Positions 1 through 8,706 are shown, numbered from the stretch's first letter. The stretch is 64,000 nt of DNA from Bacillus sp. FJAT-45350 (GCF_002335805.1 NZ_NISU01000001.1:186001-250000), one strand, 5' to 3'. The notes: generated by a model from the sequence alone, not told the origin. Numbers and translations: made by a program.

Positions 1-617
1 TTTATAAATTACAGGGAGAAGGCAAGACCGTCATAATTGTTGGAACAGACAGGAAACTCTTAGGAGTATTAGCTATTCGAGATGAGATTCGTCCGGAAAG
101 TCAACAAGTAATAAAAGGTCTTAACGATTTAGGTATTAAAAGTACCGTTATGTTAACAGGAGATAATACCTTAACAGCCAATGCAATAGGAAAAGAGCTC
201 GGCATAAGCGAAGTGAAGGCTGAATTGCTACCAAAAGACAAACTAGAAGCAATTAAAGGGTTAAAGAAAGATGGTAAGGTAGCAATGATTGGTGATGGTG
301 TGAACGATGCACCAGCATTAGCAGCATCAACTGTCGGGGTTGCTATGGGTGGAGCAGGTACAGATACTGCATTGGAAACAGCTGATATTGCTTTAATGGC
401 AGATGACATTAGTAAACTACCATTTACGATTAGACTTAGTAGAAAAGCATTAGAAGTTATTAGACAAAATATTGCCTTCTCACTGGCGATAAAACTAATA
501 GCTCTAGGCTTTATTATTTTAGGATGGTTACCATTATGGCTCGCGATTATAGCTGATGTTGGAGCGACATTGTTAGTAACATTAAATGCAATGAGACTTA
601 CAAAGGTAAAACAATAA
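1..617 (+). CDS. cadA: Zn/Cd/Pb-translocating P-type ATPase, C-terminal part
   Basis: The gene is cut by the left window edge; the reading frame is open from base 3, leaving 204 residues. It exports divalent soft metals across the membrane using ATP. Visible are the hinge motif MLTGDN, then [11 protein letters not shown] of the phosphorylation domain, then two membrane helices ending in a [11 protein letters not shown] segment. The acidic residue in that last helix is typical of the P1B-2 (CadA/ZntA) class, whereas copper pumps carry other residues there. The N-terminal metal-binding part cannot be seen, so the exact metal is inferred. A long perfect inverted repeat follows the stop. Confidence 0.9.
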   Translation, partial: YKLQGEGKTVIIVGTDRKLLGVLAIRDEIRPESQQVIKGLNDLGIKSTVMLTGDNTLTANAIGKELGISEVKAELLPKDKLEAIKGLKKDGKVAMIGDGVNDAPALAASTVGVAMGGAGTDTALETADIALMADDISKLPFTIRLSRKALEVIRQNIAFSLAIKLIALGFIILGWLPLWLAIIADVGATLLVTLNAMRLTKVKQ

Positions 618-641
618 TAATATGATAAGTAAAGAATGATA

Positions 642-681
642 GGGATGTCGTCAAAGGTAGATATACCTTTGACGACATCCC
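642..681. terminator. perfect 18-bp inverted repeat, terminator-like
   Basis: Arms 642-659 and 664-681 are perfectly complementary around a 4-base loop. It lies 25 bases after the P-type ATPase stop. There is no U-run on either side, so termination is likely but not of the classic form. Confidence 0.55.
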
Positions 682-751
682 TTAGTTTCTATATTTTAGT
701 ACAGCCTATCGTTTAAGTACAATCCATATTTTTATTTGAAGGAGATAACTG

Positions 752-1291
752 ATGTTTACATATGATATAGATGAGGTATTGAAATTAAAGTTACTAGAAA
801 TAAATGATAAGGAACCTTTATTTAATTTAATTATGAATTCCAAACTTCATTTGAAAGAATGGTTACCTTGGGTTGAACATACGAAACGTATTGAAGATAC
901 TGAGGCATTTATCAAATTAACAATGAAGCAATTTGCTGAGAATAACGGCTTTCAAGCTGGTATTTGGTATGAAGGGGAGATTGCTGGTGTAATTGGTTTT
1001 CATCGGATTGATTGGAGCAATAAATCAACAAGTATCGGTTATTGGTTAGGTAAGGATTATGAAGGGTTAGGTATTATGACGAAATCGTGTAAAGCACTAG
1101 TTAATCATGCATTAGTTGAGTGGAAGTTAAATCGTGTGGAAATACGCGCAGCCGAGCAAAATATAAAAAGTATAGCGATACCAGAAAGACTTGGTTTTAT
1201 AAAAGAGGGTGTCATTCGACAGTCAGAATGGTTAGATGGCAAGTTCGTTGATCATATTGTTTATGGGGTGTTGGCAGAAGATTGGAGATAA
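752..1291 (+). CDS. GNAT N-acetyltransferase, RimJ/RimL type
   Basis: A 179-residue protein with the layout of RimJ/RimL-family acetyltransferases (Acetyltransf_3), which move an acetyl group from acetyl-CoA to an amine, often a protein N-terminus. The central part (GIWYEGEIAGVIGFHRID, then SIGYWLGKDYEGLGIMTKSC) matches the beta4 strand and acetyl-CoA loop region, followed by NRVEIRAAEQN and ERLGFIKEG near the end. Start is supported by GAAGGAGATAACT just upstream. It resembles B. subtilis YdaF. It stands alone between the ATPase and the patatin gene. The substrate cannot be told from sequence. Confidence 0.85.
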   Translation: MFTYDIDEVLKLKLLEINDKEPLFNLIMNSKLHLKEWLPWVEHTKRIEDTEAFIKLTMKQFAENNGFQAGIWYEGEIAGVIGFHRIDWSNKSTSIGYWLGKDYEGLGIMTKSCKALVNHALVEWKLNRVEIRAAEQNIKSIAIPERLGFIKEGVIRQSEWLDGKFVDHIVYGVLAEDWR

Positions 1292-1382
1292 AGGTATTTA
1301 TTTAGATTCAAAATAAAGTTAATTGTAATCATAAGTTCCCTTTAGGTATTCATTCTGTAATCAGTTGTCAATACTGTTATAA

Positions 1383-2345
1383 ATGGTAGATGAGATTTTA
1401 AAAAGACCATATAAAAAAGATGCGGTGAAAATGATGAAGATGTTGTGTATTGATGGTGGTGGAATTCGTGGTGTATTCGCACTTGCTATATTAGAAGCGT
1501 TAGAGGAAGAATTTCAATGTCCTATAGGTGAATTATTTGATGTCGTGGCAGGTACAAGCACAGGCTCAGTCATTGCTGCTTCCATTTGTCTGAATAGAAA
1601 AATGAGTGATGTCCATGAAAGTTATACTACATATGGTAAAAAAATCTTTGTTCGTCAAACCAAAATAGGGCTATTTAAAAGTGTTTATAGTGATCAATAC
1701 TTAAGACGTTTCCTTCAAAAAGCATTTGGTGAAAAAACAATGGCTGATATAAAAAAGCCCTTACTCATTCCAGCAGTAGATGTAACACATGGGAAACCTT
1801 ATGTTCATCGTTCGAACTATGGGCATGAAGAAAGTGGAGATTTATCATTAAAGGTGTGGGATGCGGTATTGTCTTCCTGTTCAGCACCTGTTTACTTTCC
1901 ACCAAATAATATAAATAATAAATATTTATCAATTGATGGGGGTCTTTGGGCTAATAATCCGTCACTAGTTTGTATGACAGAAGGATTACATCACTTTAAG
2001 AAAAATATGAATGAAATTAAAATTATGTCGATCGGTACAGGACAACAAAATATCGACTTTACAATCGATGATAACTTGAATTGGGGTGTAAACCACTGGT
2101 TACCATTTCACCTCCCGACTATGAAGGTCACTCCCAAATTACTTGATTTAGCCTTGCATTTGTCATCAGAATCAGTGACATATCACTGTCATCTCCTACT
2201 TGGGAAGCAGTATCTTCGTATTAATACTGATTTAGGAAAAGAAATACCATTTGATGAGGTAAAGTATATGAATGAGCTTAGTGAATTAGGGATGAAGGTG
2301 TTTAATGAAAAGGTGGAAGAGGTTAAGGCGTTTATTACGAGTTGA
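1383..2345 (+). CDS. patatin-like phospholipase (lone)
   Basis: A predicted lipid acyl hydrolase of the patatin family. It carries the oxyanion-hole motif DGGGIRG (24-30), the nucleophile elbow GTSTG with Ser59, and the second catalytic residue Asp185 in IDGG. No signal peptide or membrane helix is visible, so it probably acts in the cytosol on membrane lipids. The start is uncertain: 1383 has no clear ribosome site, while the ATG ATG at 1431 follows GGTGAAA and would start just before the conserved domain. The single-domain form resembles CapV-type effectors, but no CD-NTase or other defence gene is adjacent. Confidence 0.85.
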   Translation: MVDEILKRPYKKDAVKMMKMLCIDGGGIRGVFALAILEALEEEFQCPIGELFDVVAGTSTGSVIAASICLNRKMSDVHESYTTYGKKIFVRQTKIGLFKSVYSDQYLRRFLQKAFGEKTMADIKKPLLIPAVDVTHGKPYVHRSNYGHEESGDLSLKVWDAVLSSCSAPVYFPPNNINNKYLSIDGGLWANNPSLVCMTEGLHHFKKNMNEIKIMSIGTGQQNIDFTIDDNLNWGVNHWLPFHLPTMKVTPKLLDLALHLSSESVTYHCHLLLGKQYLRINTDLGKEIPFDEVKYMNELSELGMKVFNEKVEEVKAFITS

Positions 2346-2360
2346 ATTGAATGAAATCTA

Positions 2361-2574
2361 GAATTGCAAATGGCGAATTGCGAATTAAAAGATTTTTCTG
2401 TTCTAGCTTTGCTAGAAACAGCTTTTGCTAATTGCCGCGGCTGATTTATCAGCCGCGCAATTAGCAATTAGCAATTAGCAATTAGCAATTAGCAATTAGC
2501 AATTAGCAATTAGCAATTAGCAATTAGCAATTAGCAATTAGCAATTAGCAATTAGCAATTAGCAATTAGCAATT
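2361..2574. repeat. dispersed element with AATTAGC heptamer array, copy 1
   Basis: The left part (from 2361) has a GAATTGCAAATGGCGAATT block, an imperfect hairpin around TTCTAGC-TTT-GCTAGAA, and a hairpin of CGCGGCTGAT and its complement with a TT loop. A period-7 array of AATTAGC follows from 2457 to 2574, about 17 units. It fills the gap between the stops of the patatin gene and the convergent chemotaxis gene. A second copy lies at 20147-20326. Confidence 0.9.
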
Positions 2575-2576
2575 TA

Positions 2577-3428
2577 CTAAAGTTCCGCCGCATACTTATT
2601 AAGTTCTTTACTCATTTTTTCAATTTCATCGATAAAGGTTGAGATTTCTTCTGTAGATAAAGCTTGCTCACGTCCAACTGTTACAACCTTTTCGATTGCA
2701 GTAGTGATTCCGTTTATTGACTCCTGCATATTTGTTAATGTATTACTAATCTTCTCTGTAGATGAAACGGTTTCATTTGATAGTTTCCTAATTTCTTTGG
2801 CTACTACATCAAAGCCACGTCCTCTGTCACCAGCTCGTGCTGCCTCTATTGAAGCATTTAGTCCAAGAAGGTTCGTTTGGTCAGCAATTTTTTTTATAAA
2901 CTTGATAACTTCATCTGTGTTTTCCATTTGTTCTGCTGCGCGGTTAGATTGCTCAAGAAGTGAATTACTTATCACGGAGAGACCTTCTGCGTTTTTTGAA
3001 ACATTTGCAATTCTATCGTTCGCTTGTGTAATGGATATTACAATTTGATCAGCTATTTTACGTAATTCTTTTTCATTTTGTTCCTGAATTTGAATAGCAA
3101 GCGCGCCAATAACCTCTCTACCTTCAACTATAGGTGCGGCTAGACCTTTGAAAGGGAAGCCAAAGAATTCAGAAGGTACTTCTTCTTCAATAACTTTATT
3201 TTTTGAGATACATTCTGCAAGTGGTTCTTTTGGATTAATTTTTAATCCTGGCTTTGCACCAATATTAATTTTACTGCCAGGGTAATAGGCGAGCCACTCT
3301 TTTGTATTTGCTATACCAATGCCGACATCTGGTAGCATGGCATGAATTACTGGTATAACCTCAAGAAAAGCTTCTAATTTCTTATGGTGTAGTTCGGTTG
3401 AAAGAGAGCCTGAAGCTAAGTTAGACAT
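2577..3428 (-). CDS. soluble methyl-accepting chemotaxis-type signal transducer
   Basis: A 283-residue cytosolic chemoreceptor-like protein without membrane helices. The first 130 residues form a possible GAF/PAS-like sensor (IGIANTKEWLAYYPG, APIVEGREVIGALAIQIQ). The rest is the coiled-coil signalling domain with the hairpin tip IADQTNLLGLNASIEAARAG, which contacts CheA and CheW. Architecture and size resemble B. subtilis YfmS. The start at 3428 is chosen because AGGTGAT lies just upstream; a start at 3473 would add 15 residues without a ribosome site. The ligand is unknown. The stop abuts the heptamer array. Confidence 0.85.
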   Translation of the reverse strand: MSNLASGSLSTELHHKKLEAFLEVIPVIHAMLPDVGIGIANTKEWLAYYPGSKINIGAKPGLKINPKEPLAECISKNKVIEEEVPSEFFGFPFKGLAAPIVEGREVIGALAIQIQEQNEKELRKIADQIVISITQANDRIANVSKNAEGLSVISNSLLEQSNRAAEQMENTDEVIKFIKKIADQTNLLGLNASIEAARAGDRGRGFDVVAKEIRKLSNETVSSTEKISNTLTNMQESINGITTAIEKVVTVGREQALSTEEISTFIDEIEKMSKELNKYAAEL

Positions 3429-3587
3429 ACTATCACCTTTTCCTTCCTTGTCAGTGTATATATATATTAACACTATTCAGATTAGGTTAACTACGAAAAA
3501 GCTTTATTTTTGAGAAAAAAATAGGAAGGAAGTAGTAGGTAAATGTATAAATCAATTATGTAAATAAGCGTTATACGAATAAAAAAT

Positions 3588-3616
3588 GAACGCGGCTGAA
3601 TGAAACAGCCACGTTC
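3588..3616 (-). terminator. intrinsic terminator of the SleB-like gene
   Basis: Stem GAACGTGGCTG/CAGCCGCGTTC with one internal mismatch and a 7-base loop, followed on the minus strand by ATTTTTT. It lies 18 bases beyond the stop of the hydrolase gene. Confidence 0.75.
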
Positions 3617-3633
3617 GTTTATAAAGCTTATTA

Positions 3634-4221
3634 TTATCTAGCAAACACGTGGTTACCAATCGTTACTGTTACAGGACGAGTTCTGATCCATTGATTAGAT
3701 GTTTTTGCTGGATTATAGAAGTATAGTGAGCCAGAACCTTGTCCTCTAAAAGCAAGTGCTTCTTCAACTGCTCGTCTTGAGTCTGCATCAGATGCTCGGT
3801 TGATTCGACCATTTTGAACAGGTGAGAATGCATAATATCCGCCAGAAACCTCGTTAATAACGCCCCATAATGAGTTTGGGAACAATGAACTATCTACACG
3901 ATTTAATACGACTGTAGCTACTGCAACCTTACCAGCATAAGGTTCTCCTTCAGCTTCTGCTCGCACTAACCTTGCTAATAAATCCTTTTCATTTGATGTT
4001 AATGAAGATGGGATTTGAAGACGTTCCCCAACAAGTAATAGATTAGTAGATTTATTATTAGTTGATTTGATTGAATTGACTGGTACTCCATATTGTACTC
4101 CAAGCTTCCAAAGTGTATCTCCAGATTTTACTGTATGAGTTGTGTTTGCATTTACCTCGTCAGTTGAACCTAAGAATGATAGTGATAAAAATAATGTTGT
4201 GGCAAGTAAAAGTTTTTTCAT
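3634..4221 (-). CDS. LysM and SleB/CwlJ-type cell wall hydrolase
   Basis: A 195-residue secreted protein: N-terminal signal peptide (KKLLLATTLFLSLSFLG), one LysM peptidoglycan-binding repeat at about 29-72 (HTVKSGDTLWKLGVQYGVP), then a Hydrolase_2 domain (about 80-195) whose RAEAEGEPYAGKVAVA stretch carries the glutamate expected to be catalytic. Family members are lytic enzymes that open cortex or vegetative peptidoglycan; B. subtilis SleB and YkvT have the same domain, YkvT in the same domain order. The start is supported by CAGGAGGTCAACAAC. A spore-cortex role is plausible but not shown by the sequence. Confidence 0.88.
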   Translation of the reverse strand: MKKLLLATTLFLSLSFLGSTDEVNANTTHTVKSGDTLWKLGVQYGVPVNSIKSTNNKSTNLLLVGERLQIPSSLTSNEKDLLARLVRAEAEGEPYAGKVAVATVVLNRVDSSLFPNSLWGVINEVSGGYYAFSPVQNGRINRASDADSRRAVEEALAFRGQGSGSLYFYNPAKTSNQWIRTRPVTVTIGNHVFAR

Positions 4222-4578
4222 GTTGTTGACCTCCTGTTGTTTTCTTTGCTGTAACTAGATTAACAAGGAGGTTAAGAGAAATCGTTAGGGAGCTATTACC
4301 AATCGAGCTACTATTAACACTTGAAACTATGGTATTACTAGCCTCATTACCGTTTATTACAGTTTTGTAACGAGTCCTATATATGGAATTATAGGTAATA
4401 AATAGTGAATTTAATAGCTGTGGGTTTCAACTATGCTAATTCTAGTTGATTTGTCGTATGAATATAGTTATCTCAAACCATAACATTCTTTGTTTGCATT
4501 TTTTGTTCTCCATTTGTAGCTAATATGGTAGCCTTATAATAATCAATCTACCATTACCGAATGGAAAGGGTTTAATAT
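4222..4578. other. divergent intergenic region before topB
   Basis: 357 bases without a gene between the divergent hydrolase and topB genes. The only plausible signal seen is a weak sigma-A-like pair on the plus strand, TTTGTA (4513-4518) and TATAAT (4535-4540), spacer 16, about 40 bases before topB. No riboswitch or repeat was recognised. Confidence 0.4.
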
Positions 4579-6774
4579 ATGAAAGTAATTATTGCAGAAA
4601 AACCAGATCAAGGTGCGAAACTAGCAGCACCGTATCCTCATAAAAAAAGACAAGGGTTCATCGAGATTGGGAAATGTACGACTTTCCCTGATGGTGCCTA
4701 CCTTTCATGGGCAGTAGGACATTTATGTGAGCTAAAGCAACCTGATTCATATAATCCTCAATGGAAGAAGTGGTCTTTGAATCTCCTCCCCCTTTTACCA
4801 GACCGTTTTGAACACCAGGTAATGAAATCAAAATATAAGCAGTTTCAAATAATAAAGAGTCTTCTAAAAAAAGGTAATATAAATGAAGTCATTATCGCTT
4901 CTGATGCTGGTAGGGAAGGTGAGCTGATAGTAAGGGTTATTCTGTCGCTTTGCCAAGTGAAACAACCAATCAAAAGGCTTTGGCTTTCTTCGTTAACATC
5001 TAAAGCAGTTCAAGAAGGGTTTTCACGACTTTTAGATGAATCAAAAACGAGAAGCCTCTATTATGAAGCGTTAAGTCGGTCGTGTGCAGATTGGTTGGTA
5101 GGGATGAATGCATCAAGAGCATATACTCTTCTTTTACAGTCAAAAGGGGTAGAAGCTCTTTTTTCAACAGGTCGTGTTCAAACTCCTACTCTTGCATTAA
5201 TTGTGAAACGAGAAAATGAAATAGAACAGTTTAAATCAGAGCCCTTTTGGGAAGTATTAGCAAGCTTTGAAATGAACGGTAAGAAATACGATGGTAAGTG
5301 GCATAAAGAAGGTGAAACAAGGCTAAAAGAGGAGAAACAAGCAACAGCAATTGCTCAATTCTGTCATGGTAAAGACGCTGAAATTCAAGACGTTGAGAAG
5401 GAAAGGAAAGAATATCAGCCACCGATGCTTTTTAACCTTTCAGCCTTACAAGCAACAGCCAATAAACGTTTTAAATATTCACCAAAGAAAACATTAGATA
5501 TTGCGCAGCAATTATATGTAAAAGGGATATTGTCTTATCCACGTACTGATTCAAACTATGTAACGAAGGAGGAGGCACTTACTTTTCCTGATATTTTAAA
5601 TAAAATTGAACAAATGCCTCAGTATAAAGAGTTTTTTCCTCTACCAAAATCAACAGTGCTCCAAAATAAGCGCTATGTAAATGAGAAAAAAGTGACGGAC
5701 CACTACGCAATTATCCCGACCGAACAAGTAACAAAGTTAGAAGCGCTATCAGGAGATGAACGAAATATTTATGATTTAGTTATCCGTCGCTTACTAGCGG
5801 CACATTATGAAGCAGCTGTTGTAGATTATACAACAATTCATACTGTTGTATCAGAGCGAGCGACCTTTATAACTAAAGGTAAAGCAGAAGTACAGAGTGG
5901 ATGGAGAAAGGTTATTTTTTCGGGTAAAGAATTAGCTAGTGGAGATGAAGGTGAAACGAATCTTCCTATAGTTGATAAAGGTGAGCAAGGGAATGTTTTA
6001 GATGCAACAGTGAAAGAAAGTAAGACTCAACCACCTAAGCGTTATACGGAAGGTCAATTAATAACGTTAATGAAAACGGCTGGAAAGCATATTGAAGATG
6101 AGACATTGGAAAAAGTCCTTATGAAAACAGAAGGCTTAGGAACAGAAGCAACAAGAGCAGGTATTATTACGATTCTTAAAGATAGAGGCTATATAAGTGT
6201 GACAAAAAACCAAGTCTTTGCTACTGAGAAAGGGAAGGTGCTTATTCATGCAGTTGGAAAAAGTATTCTTGCTTCTCCTGAAATGACGGCAAAGTGGGAG
6301 CAAAGACTAAGTGAAATTGGTTCTGGGTCTGCTTCACCAAAGGTATTTATGGAGCAAGCTAAACGATTAGCAACAAAATTAGTGGAAGAAGCTAAAGAGG
6401 ATGCAACCAACTGGAGCTTTTCTAGCTATGATTTATCTAAAGTCTCAAGTGAAAAAGGAAGCAAACCTTTTAAGAAGAAAGTAGCTACTGTTGTTGGACA
6501 ATGCAAAAAGTGTAATGGAAAAATTATTGATAGAGGAACATTCTATGGCTGTTCTAATTACACGAAAACAAAATGTGACTTTACGATTTCAAAAAAAATA
6601 CTAGGAAAAACCATATCTCAAGCAAATGCAAAACTACTATTAAAAGAGGGGGCAACGAACACTATAAAGGGCTTGAAAAAAGGTGAGAAAGTCTTTGACG
6701 CTAAATTAGTTTGGAATGCAGATCTTAAAAAAGTTGAATTTTCTTTTACAGATAGTCAGCAATCTACTAAATGA
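4579..6774 (+). CDS. topB: DNA topoisomerase III
   Basis: A type IA topoisomerase (731 residues, usual length) that passes DNA strands through a transient single-strand break and resolves linked replication intermediates. The Toprim domain starts at residue 1 (MKVIIAEKPDQGAKLAAP) and has ASDAGREGELI, with its Mg-binding acidic residues, near 110-120. The active-site tyrosine is Tyr320 in SYPRTDSNY. The C-terminus holds a zinc-finger-like block with four cysteines (CKKC, then GC and KC) and a short repeat domain typical of Firmicutes TopB. It is followed by a strong terminator and forms a single-gene unit. Confidence 0.96.
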   Translation: MKVIIAEKPDQGAKLAAPYPHKKRQGFIEIGKCTTFPDGAYLSWAVGHLCELKQPDSYNPQWKKWSLNLLPLLPDRFEHQVMKSKYKQFQIIKSLLKKGNINEVIIASDAGREGELIVRVILSLCQVKQPIKRLWLSSLTSKAVQEGFSRLLDESKTRSLYYEALSRSCADWLVGMNASRAYTLLLQSKGVEALFSTGRVQTPTLALIVKRENEIEQFKSEPFWEVLASFEMNGKKYDGKWHKEGETRLKEEKQATAIAQFCHGKDAEIQDVEKERKEYQPPMLFNLSALQATANKRFKYSPKKTLDIAQQLYVKGILSYPRTDSNYVTKEEALTFPDILNKIEQMPQYKEFFPLPKSTVLQNKRYVNEKKVTDHYAIIPTEQVTKLEALSGDERNIYDLVIRRLLAAHYEAAVVDYTTIHTVVSERATFITKGKAEVQSGWRKVIFSGKELASGDEGETNLPIVDKGEQGNVLDATVKESKTQPPKRYTEGQLITLMKTAGKHIEDETLEKVLMKTEGLGTEATRAGIITILKDRGYISVTKNQVFATEKGKVLIHAVGKSILASPEMTAKWEQRLSEIGSGSASPKVFMEQAKRLATKLVEEAKEDATNWSFSSYDLSKVSSEKGSKPFKKKVATVVGQCKKCNGKIIDRGTFYGCSNYTKTKCDFTISKKILGKTISQANAKLLLKEGATNTIKGLKKGEKVFDAKLVWNADLKKVEFSFTDSQQSTK

Positions 6775-6792
6775 GTAAATGAATAATAAGTA

Positions 6793-6825
6793 AACGACCA
6801 AAAAATAATCATGGTCGTTTTTTTA
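6793..6825 (+). terminator. intrinsic terminator of topB
   Basis: Stem AACGACCA/TGGTCGTT with an 11-12 base loop and a run of T directly after, 19 bases past the topB stop. Confidence 0.85.
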
Positions 6826-6900
6826 TTGGGGCAAGCTAAAGATATGTTGTGTCTTAGTAAATCATGTATCAATGATTCTCAGCGAAAGGGGGATTTCTAA

Positions 6901-7857
6901 ATGATGGATGTAGTAACTCTTGGAGAAACGATGGCCTTGTTTACACCTGATTCAACAGGGCTAATGAGGTATGCTCATACGTATTCAAGAAAATATGGTG
7001 GAGCAGAGTCTAACTTTGCTATTGGTTTGGCACGATTAGGACACGAGACAGGGTGGATAAGTAAAGTAGGCGATGATGAGTTAGGGAAAGGTCTTCTTTC
7101 CTTTGTAAGAGGAGAAGGGGTTGATGTAAGTCAAGTAACGATAGATGAATCTGCGCCTACTGGCTTATATTTTAAGGAAATTAGAAATTCATCGGATATA
7201 CGTGTTCAGTATTATCGCAAAGGCTCCGCTGCTAGTAGAATGTCTCCTAGTGACTTAAATGAAGAGTATCTTTCAAAAGCCAAATATCTTCATCTCACTG
7301 GAATTACACCTGCTTTAAGTGACAGTTGTTATGAACTGATGTTAGAGGCGATACGAATTGCAAAAAAACATTCAATTAAAGTTATCTTTGATCCTAACAT
7401 TAGAAAGAGTCTATGGTCTGAGGAAAAAGCTCGTGACGTATTACTTGAGCTAGCAAGTCAATCAGATATTATTTTGCCTGGTGAAGCTGAAGGAGAGTTT
7501 TTATTTGGTAAGACAAATCCAGAAGAGTTAGGAAAGAAATTTATAGAACTAGGGGGAGCCTCTCTCGTAGTTTTAAAAGTGGGAGCAAAAGGAGCTTATT
7601 TTTTTACTAACAATGAGGCTAAACTAGTTCCTGGATTTACTGTCGAACAAGTCATTGATCCAGTAGGGGCAGGGGATGGATTTGCTGCTGGTTTCGTATC
7701 AGGCTTGTTAGATAATCTTTCAATTGAAGAGTCTGTCTTGAGAGGGAATGCGGTAGGAGCAATCGTTACAATGGTTAATGGAGATGTAGAAGGGCTTCCT
7801 GATAAAAAAGAAGTTCAAAGATATATCAACCAAACGGGTGAGGATGTATCTCGATAA
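6901..7857 (+). CDS. kdgK: 2-keto-3-deoxygluconate kinase (PfkB family)
   Basis: A 318-residue ribokinase-family sugar kinase expected to make 2-keto-3-deoxy-6-phosphogluconate from KDG and ATP. The N-terminus VTLGETMALFTP and the GGAESNFAIGLARLG block fit KdgK; the PfkB signature DPVGAGDGFAAGF (253-265) carries the catalytic base Asp259. The start is supported by GAAAGGGGG upstream. kdgA begins 25 bases after the stop, so the pair forms an operon performing the last two steps of hexuronate or gluconate breakdown to pyruvate and glyceraldehyde-3-phosphate. Other PfkB substrates cannot be excluded, but the kdgA neighbour makes this assignment strong. Confidence 0.92.
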   Translation: MMDVVTLGETMALFTPDSTGLMRYAHTYSRKYGGAESNFAIGLARLGHETGWISKVGDDELGKGLLSFVRGEGVDVSQVTIDESAPTGLYFKEIRNSSDIRVQYYRKGSAASRMSPSDLNEEYLSKAKYLHLTGITPALSDSCYELMLEAIRIAKKHSIKVIFDPNIRKSLWSEEKARDVLLELASQSDIILPGEAEGEFLFGKTNPEELGKKFIELGGASLVVLKVGAKGAYFFTNNEAKLVPGFTVEQVIDPVGAGDGFAAGFVSGLLDNLSIEESVLRGNAVGAIVTMVNGDVEGLPDKKEVQRYINQTGEDVSR

Positions 7858-7882
7858 CCAACTAATAAATGGAGGAATTACA

Positions 7883-8521
7883 ATGGATAAACTACAACAG
7901 ATTAAGGATAATGGTGTTGTTGCTATTATCCGTGGAGCTAATCCTAAAAGTATCCTTTCAATAGCAGGAGCTTTAAAGGATGGTGGAGTAAAAACACTAG
8001 AAATAACAGTTGAGACACCAAGAGTATTACCTCTTATTGAAGAAGTAGCTTCTAAATTTGGTGATGAATTAATTGTTGGTGCAGGAACCGTGTTAGACCC
8101 TGAAACTGCTAGAGCAGCTATAATGGCAGGTGCGCAATTTATTTTTTCTCCAACTGTAAATGTGGAAACAATTCGAACGACGAAACGTTACGGTGTTATT
8201 AGTATTCCGGGTGCATTAACACCAACTGAAATTTTGACTGCATATGAAAATGGCGCTGACGTGATTAAAGTGTTCCCAGCTAACATCTTTGGACCTAACT
8301 ACCTTAAAGATATTCATGGTCCATTACCACAAGTTCCTTTAATGCCGACAGGTGGAATTGATTTACATAATCTTACTGATTATATTAAGGCGGGAGCTGT
8401 TGCTGTTGGGTTAGGTGGCTCATTAGTGAAGAAGCAAGACGTAACCGAACAATCGCTAGAAGAGTTGCGACAGAAAGCATCTCAGTTTGTAGAGGCAGTT
8501 AAGCAAGCAAGGAACGGCTAA
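7883..8521 (+). CDS. kdgA: KDPG/KHG aldolase
   Basis: A 212-residue class I aldolase cleaving 2-keto-3-deoxy-6-phosphogluconate to pyruvate and glyceraldehyde-3-phosphate. Seen are GVVAIIRG at the N-terminus, the LEITVETP glutamate region, GAGTVLDPE, the Schiff-base lysine in DVIKVFPAN, and MPTGGI near the C-terminus. The start at 7883 follows GGAGGAATTACA; an upstream in-frame ATG at 7838 inside kdgK has no ribosome site. Second gene of the kdgK-kdgA operon. The gene is followed by a dispersed palindromic repeat that probably also ends transcription. Confidence 0.94.
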   Translation: MDKLQQIKDNGVVAIIRGANPKSILSIAGALKDGGVKTLEITVETPRVLPLIEEVASKFGDELIVGAGTVLDPETARAAIMAGAQFIFSPTVNVETIRTTKRYGVISIPGALTPTEILTAYENGADVIKVFPANIFGPNYLKDIHGPLPQVPLMPTGGIDLHNLTDYIKAGAVAVGLGGSLVKKQDVTEQSLEELRQKASQFVEAVKQARNG

Positions 8522-8530
8522 AGTTAAGTA

Positions 8531-8690
8531 AGGGTTGGGACACAAATCATCTATAGAGGGGGCAATGGCTCTGTTCGCTACGCGTCTTGAAAGGAGAAAA
8601 CCACTCCTTTCAAGCCTTTTAAAAAATGTAGCGACTCCGCTCATTGCTTCAAGGCTGGGACAAGCGATCAAACTTTTGTCCCAGCCATGT
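8531..8690. repeat. nested palindromic repeat, copy A (full)
   Basis: Outer part: GGTTGGGACACAAA on the left and a hairpin of GGCTGGGACAA/TTGTCCCAGCC at 8653-8686 on the right. Inner module 8562-8647: starts GCAATGGCT, ends CATTGC, with an inner stem CTTGAAAGGAG (8586-8596) / CTCCTTTCAAG (8604-8614) and loop AAAACCA. The module thus sits between two arms of a terminator-like sequence. Related copies lie at 34997-35156, 46371-46480, 42821-42865 and 59709-59762. Confidence 0.85.
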
Positions 8691-8706
8691 TTCATGTTGT
8701 TAGAGT

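Noticed and set aside
101-409. 102-codon minus-strand frame in the P-type ATPase
   Set aside because: It lies opposite a well-conserved catalytic region and has no start context.
1383-2345. CBASS defence system around the patatin gene
   Set aside because: No CD-NTase, Cap2/Cap3 or other defence genes lie nearby; only the lipase is present.
2457-2574. Possible CRISPR-like array
   Set aside because: The units are 7 bases with no spacers and no cas genes are present; it is a simple tandem repeat.
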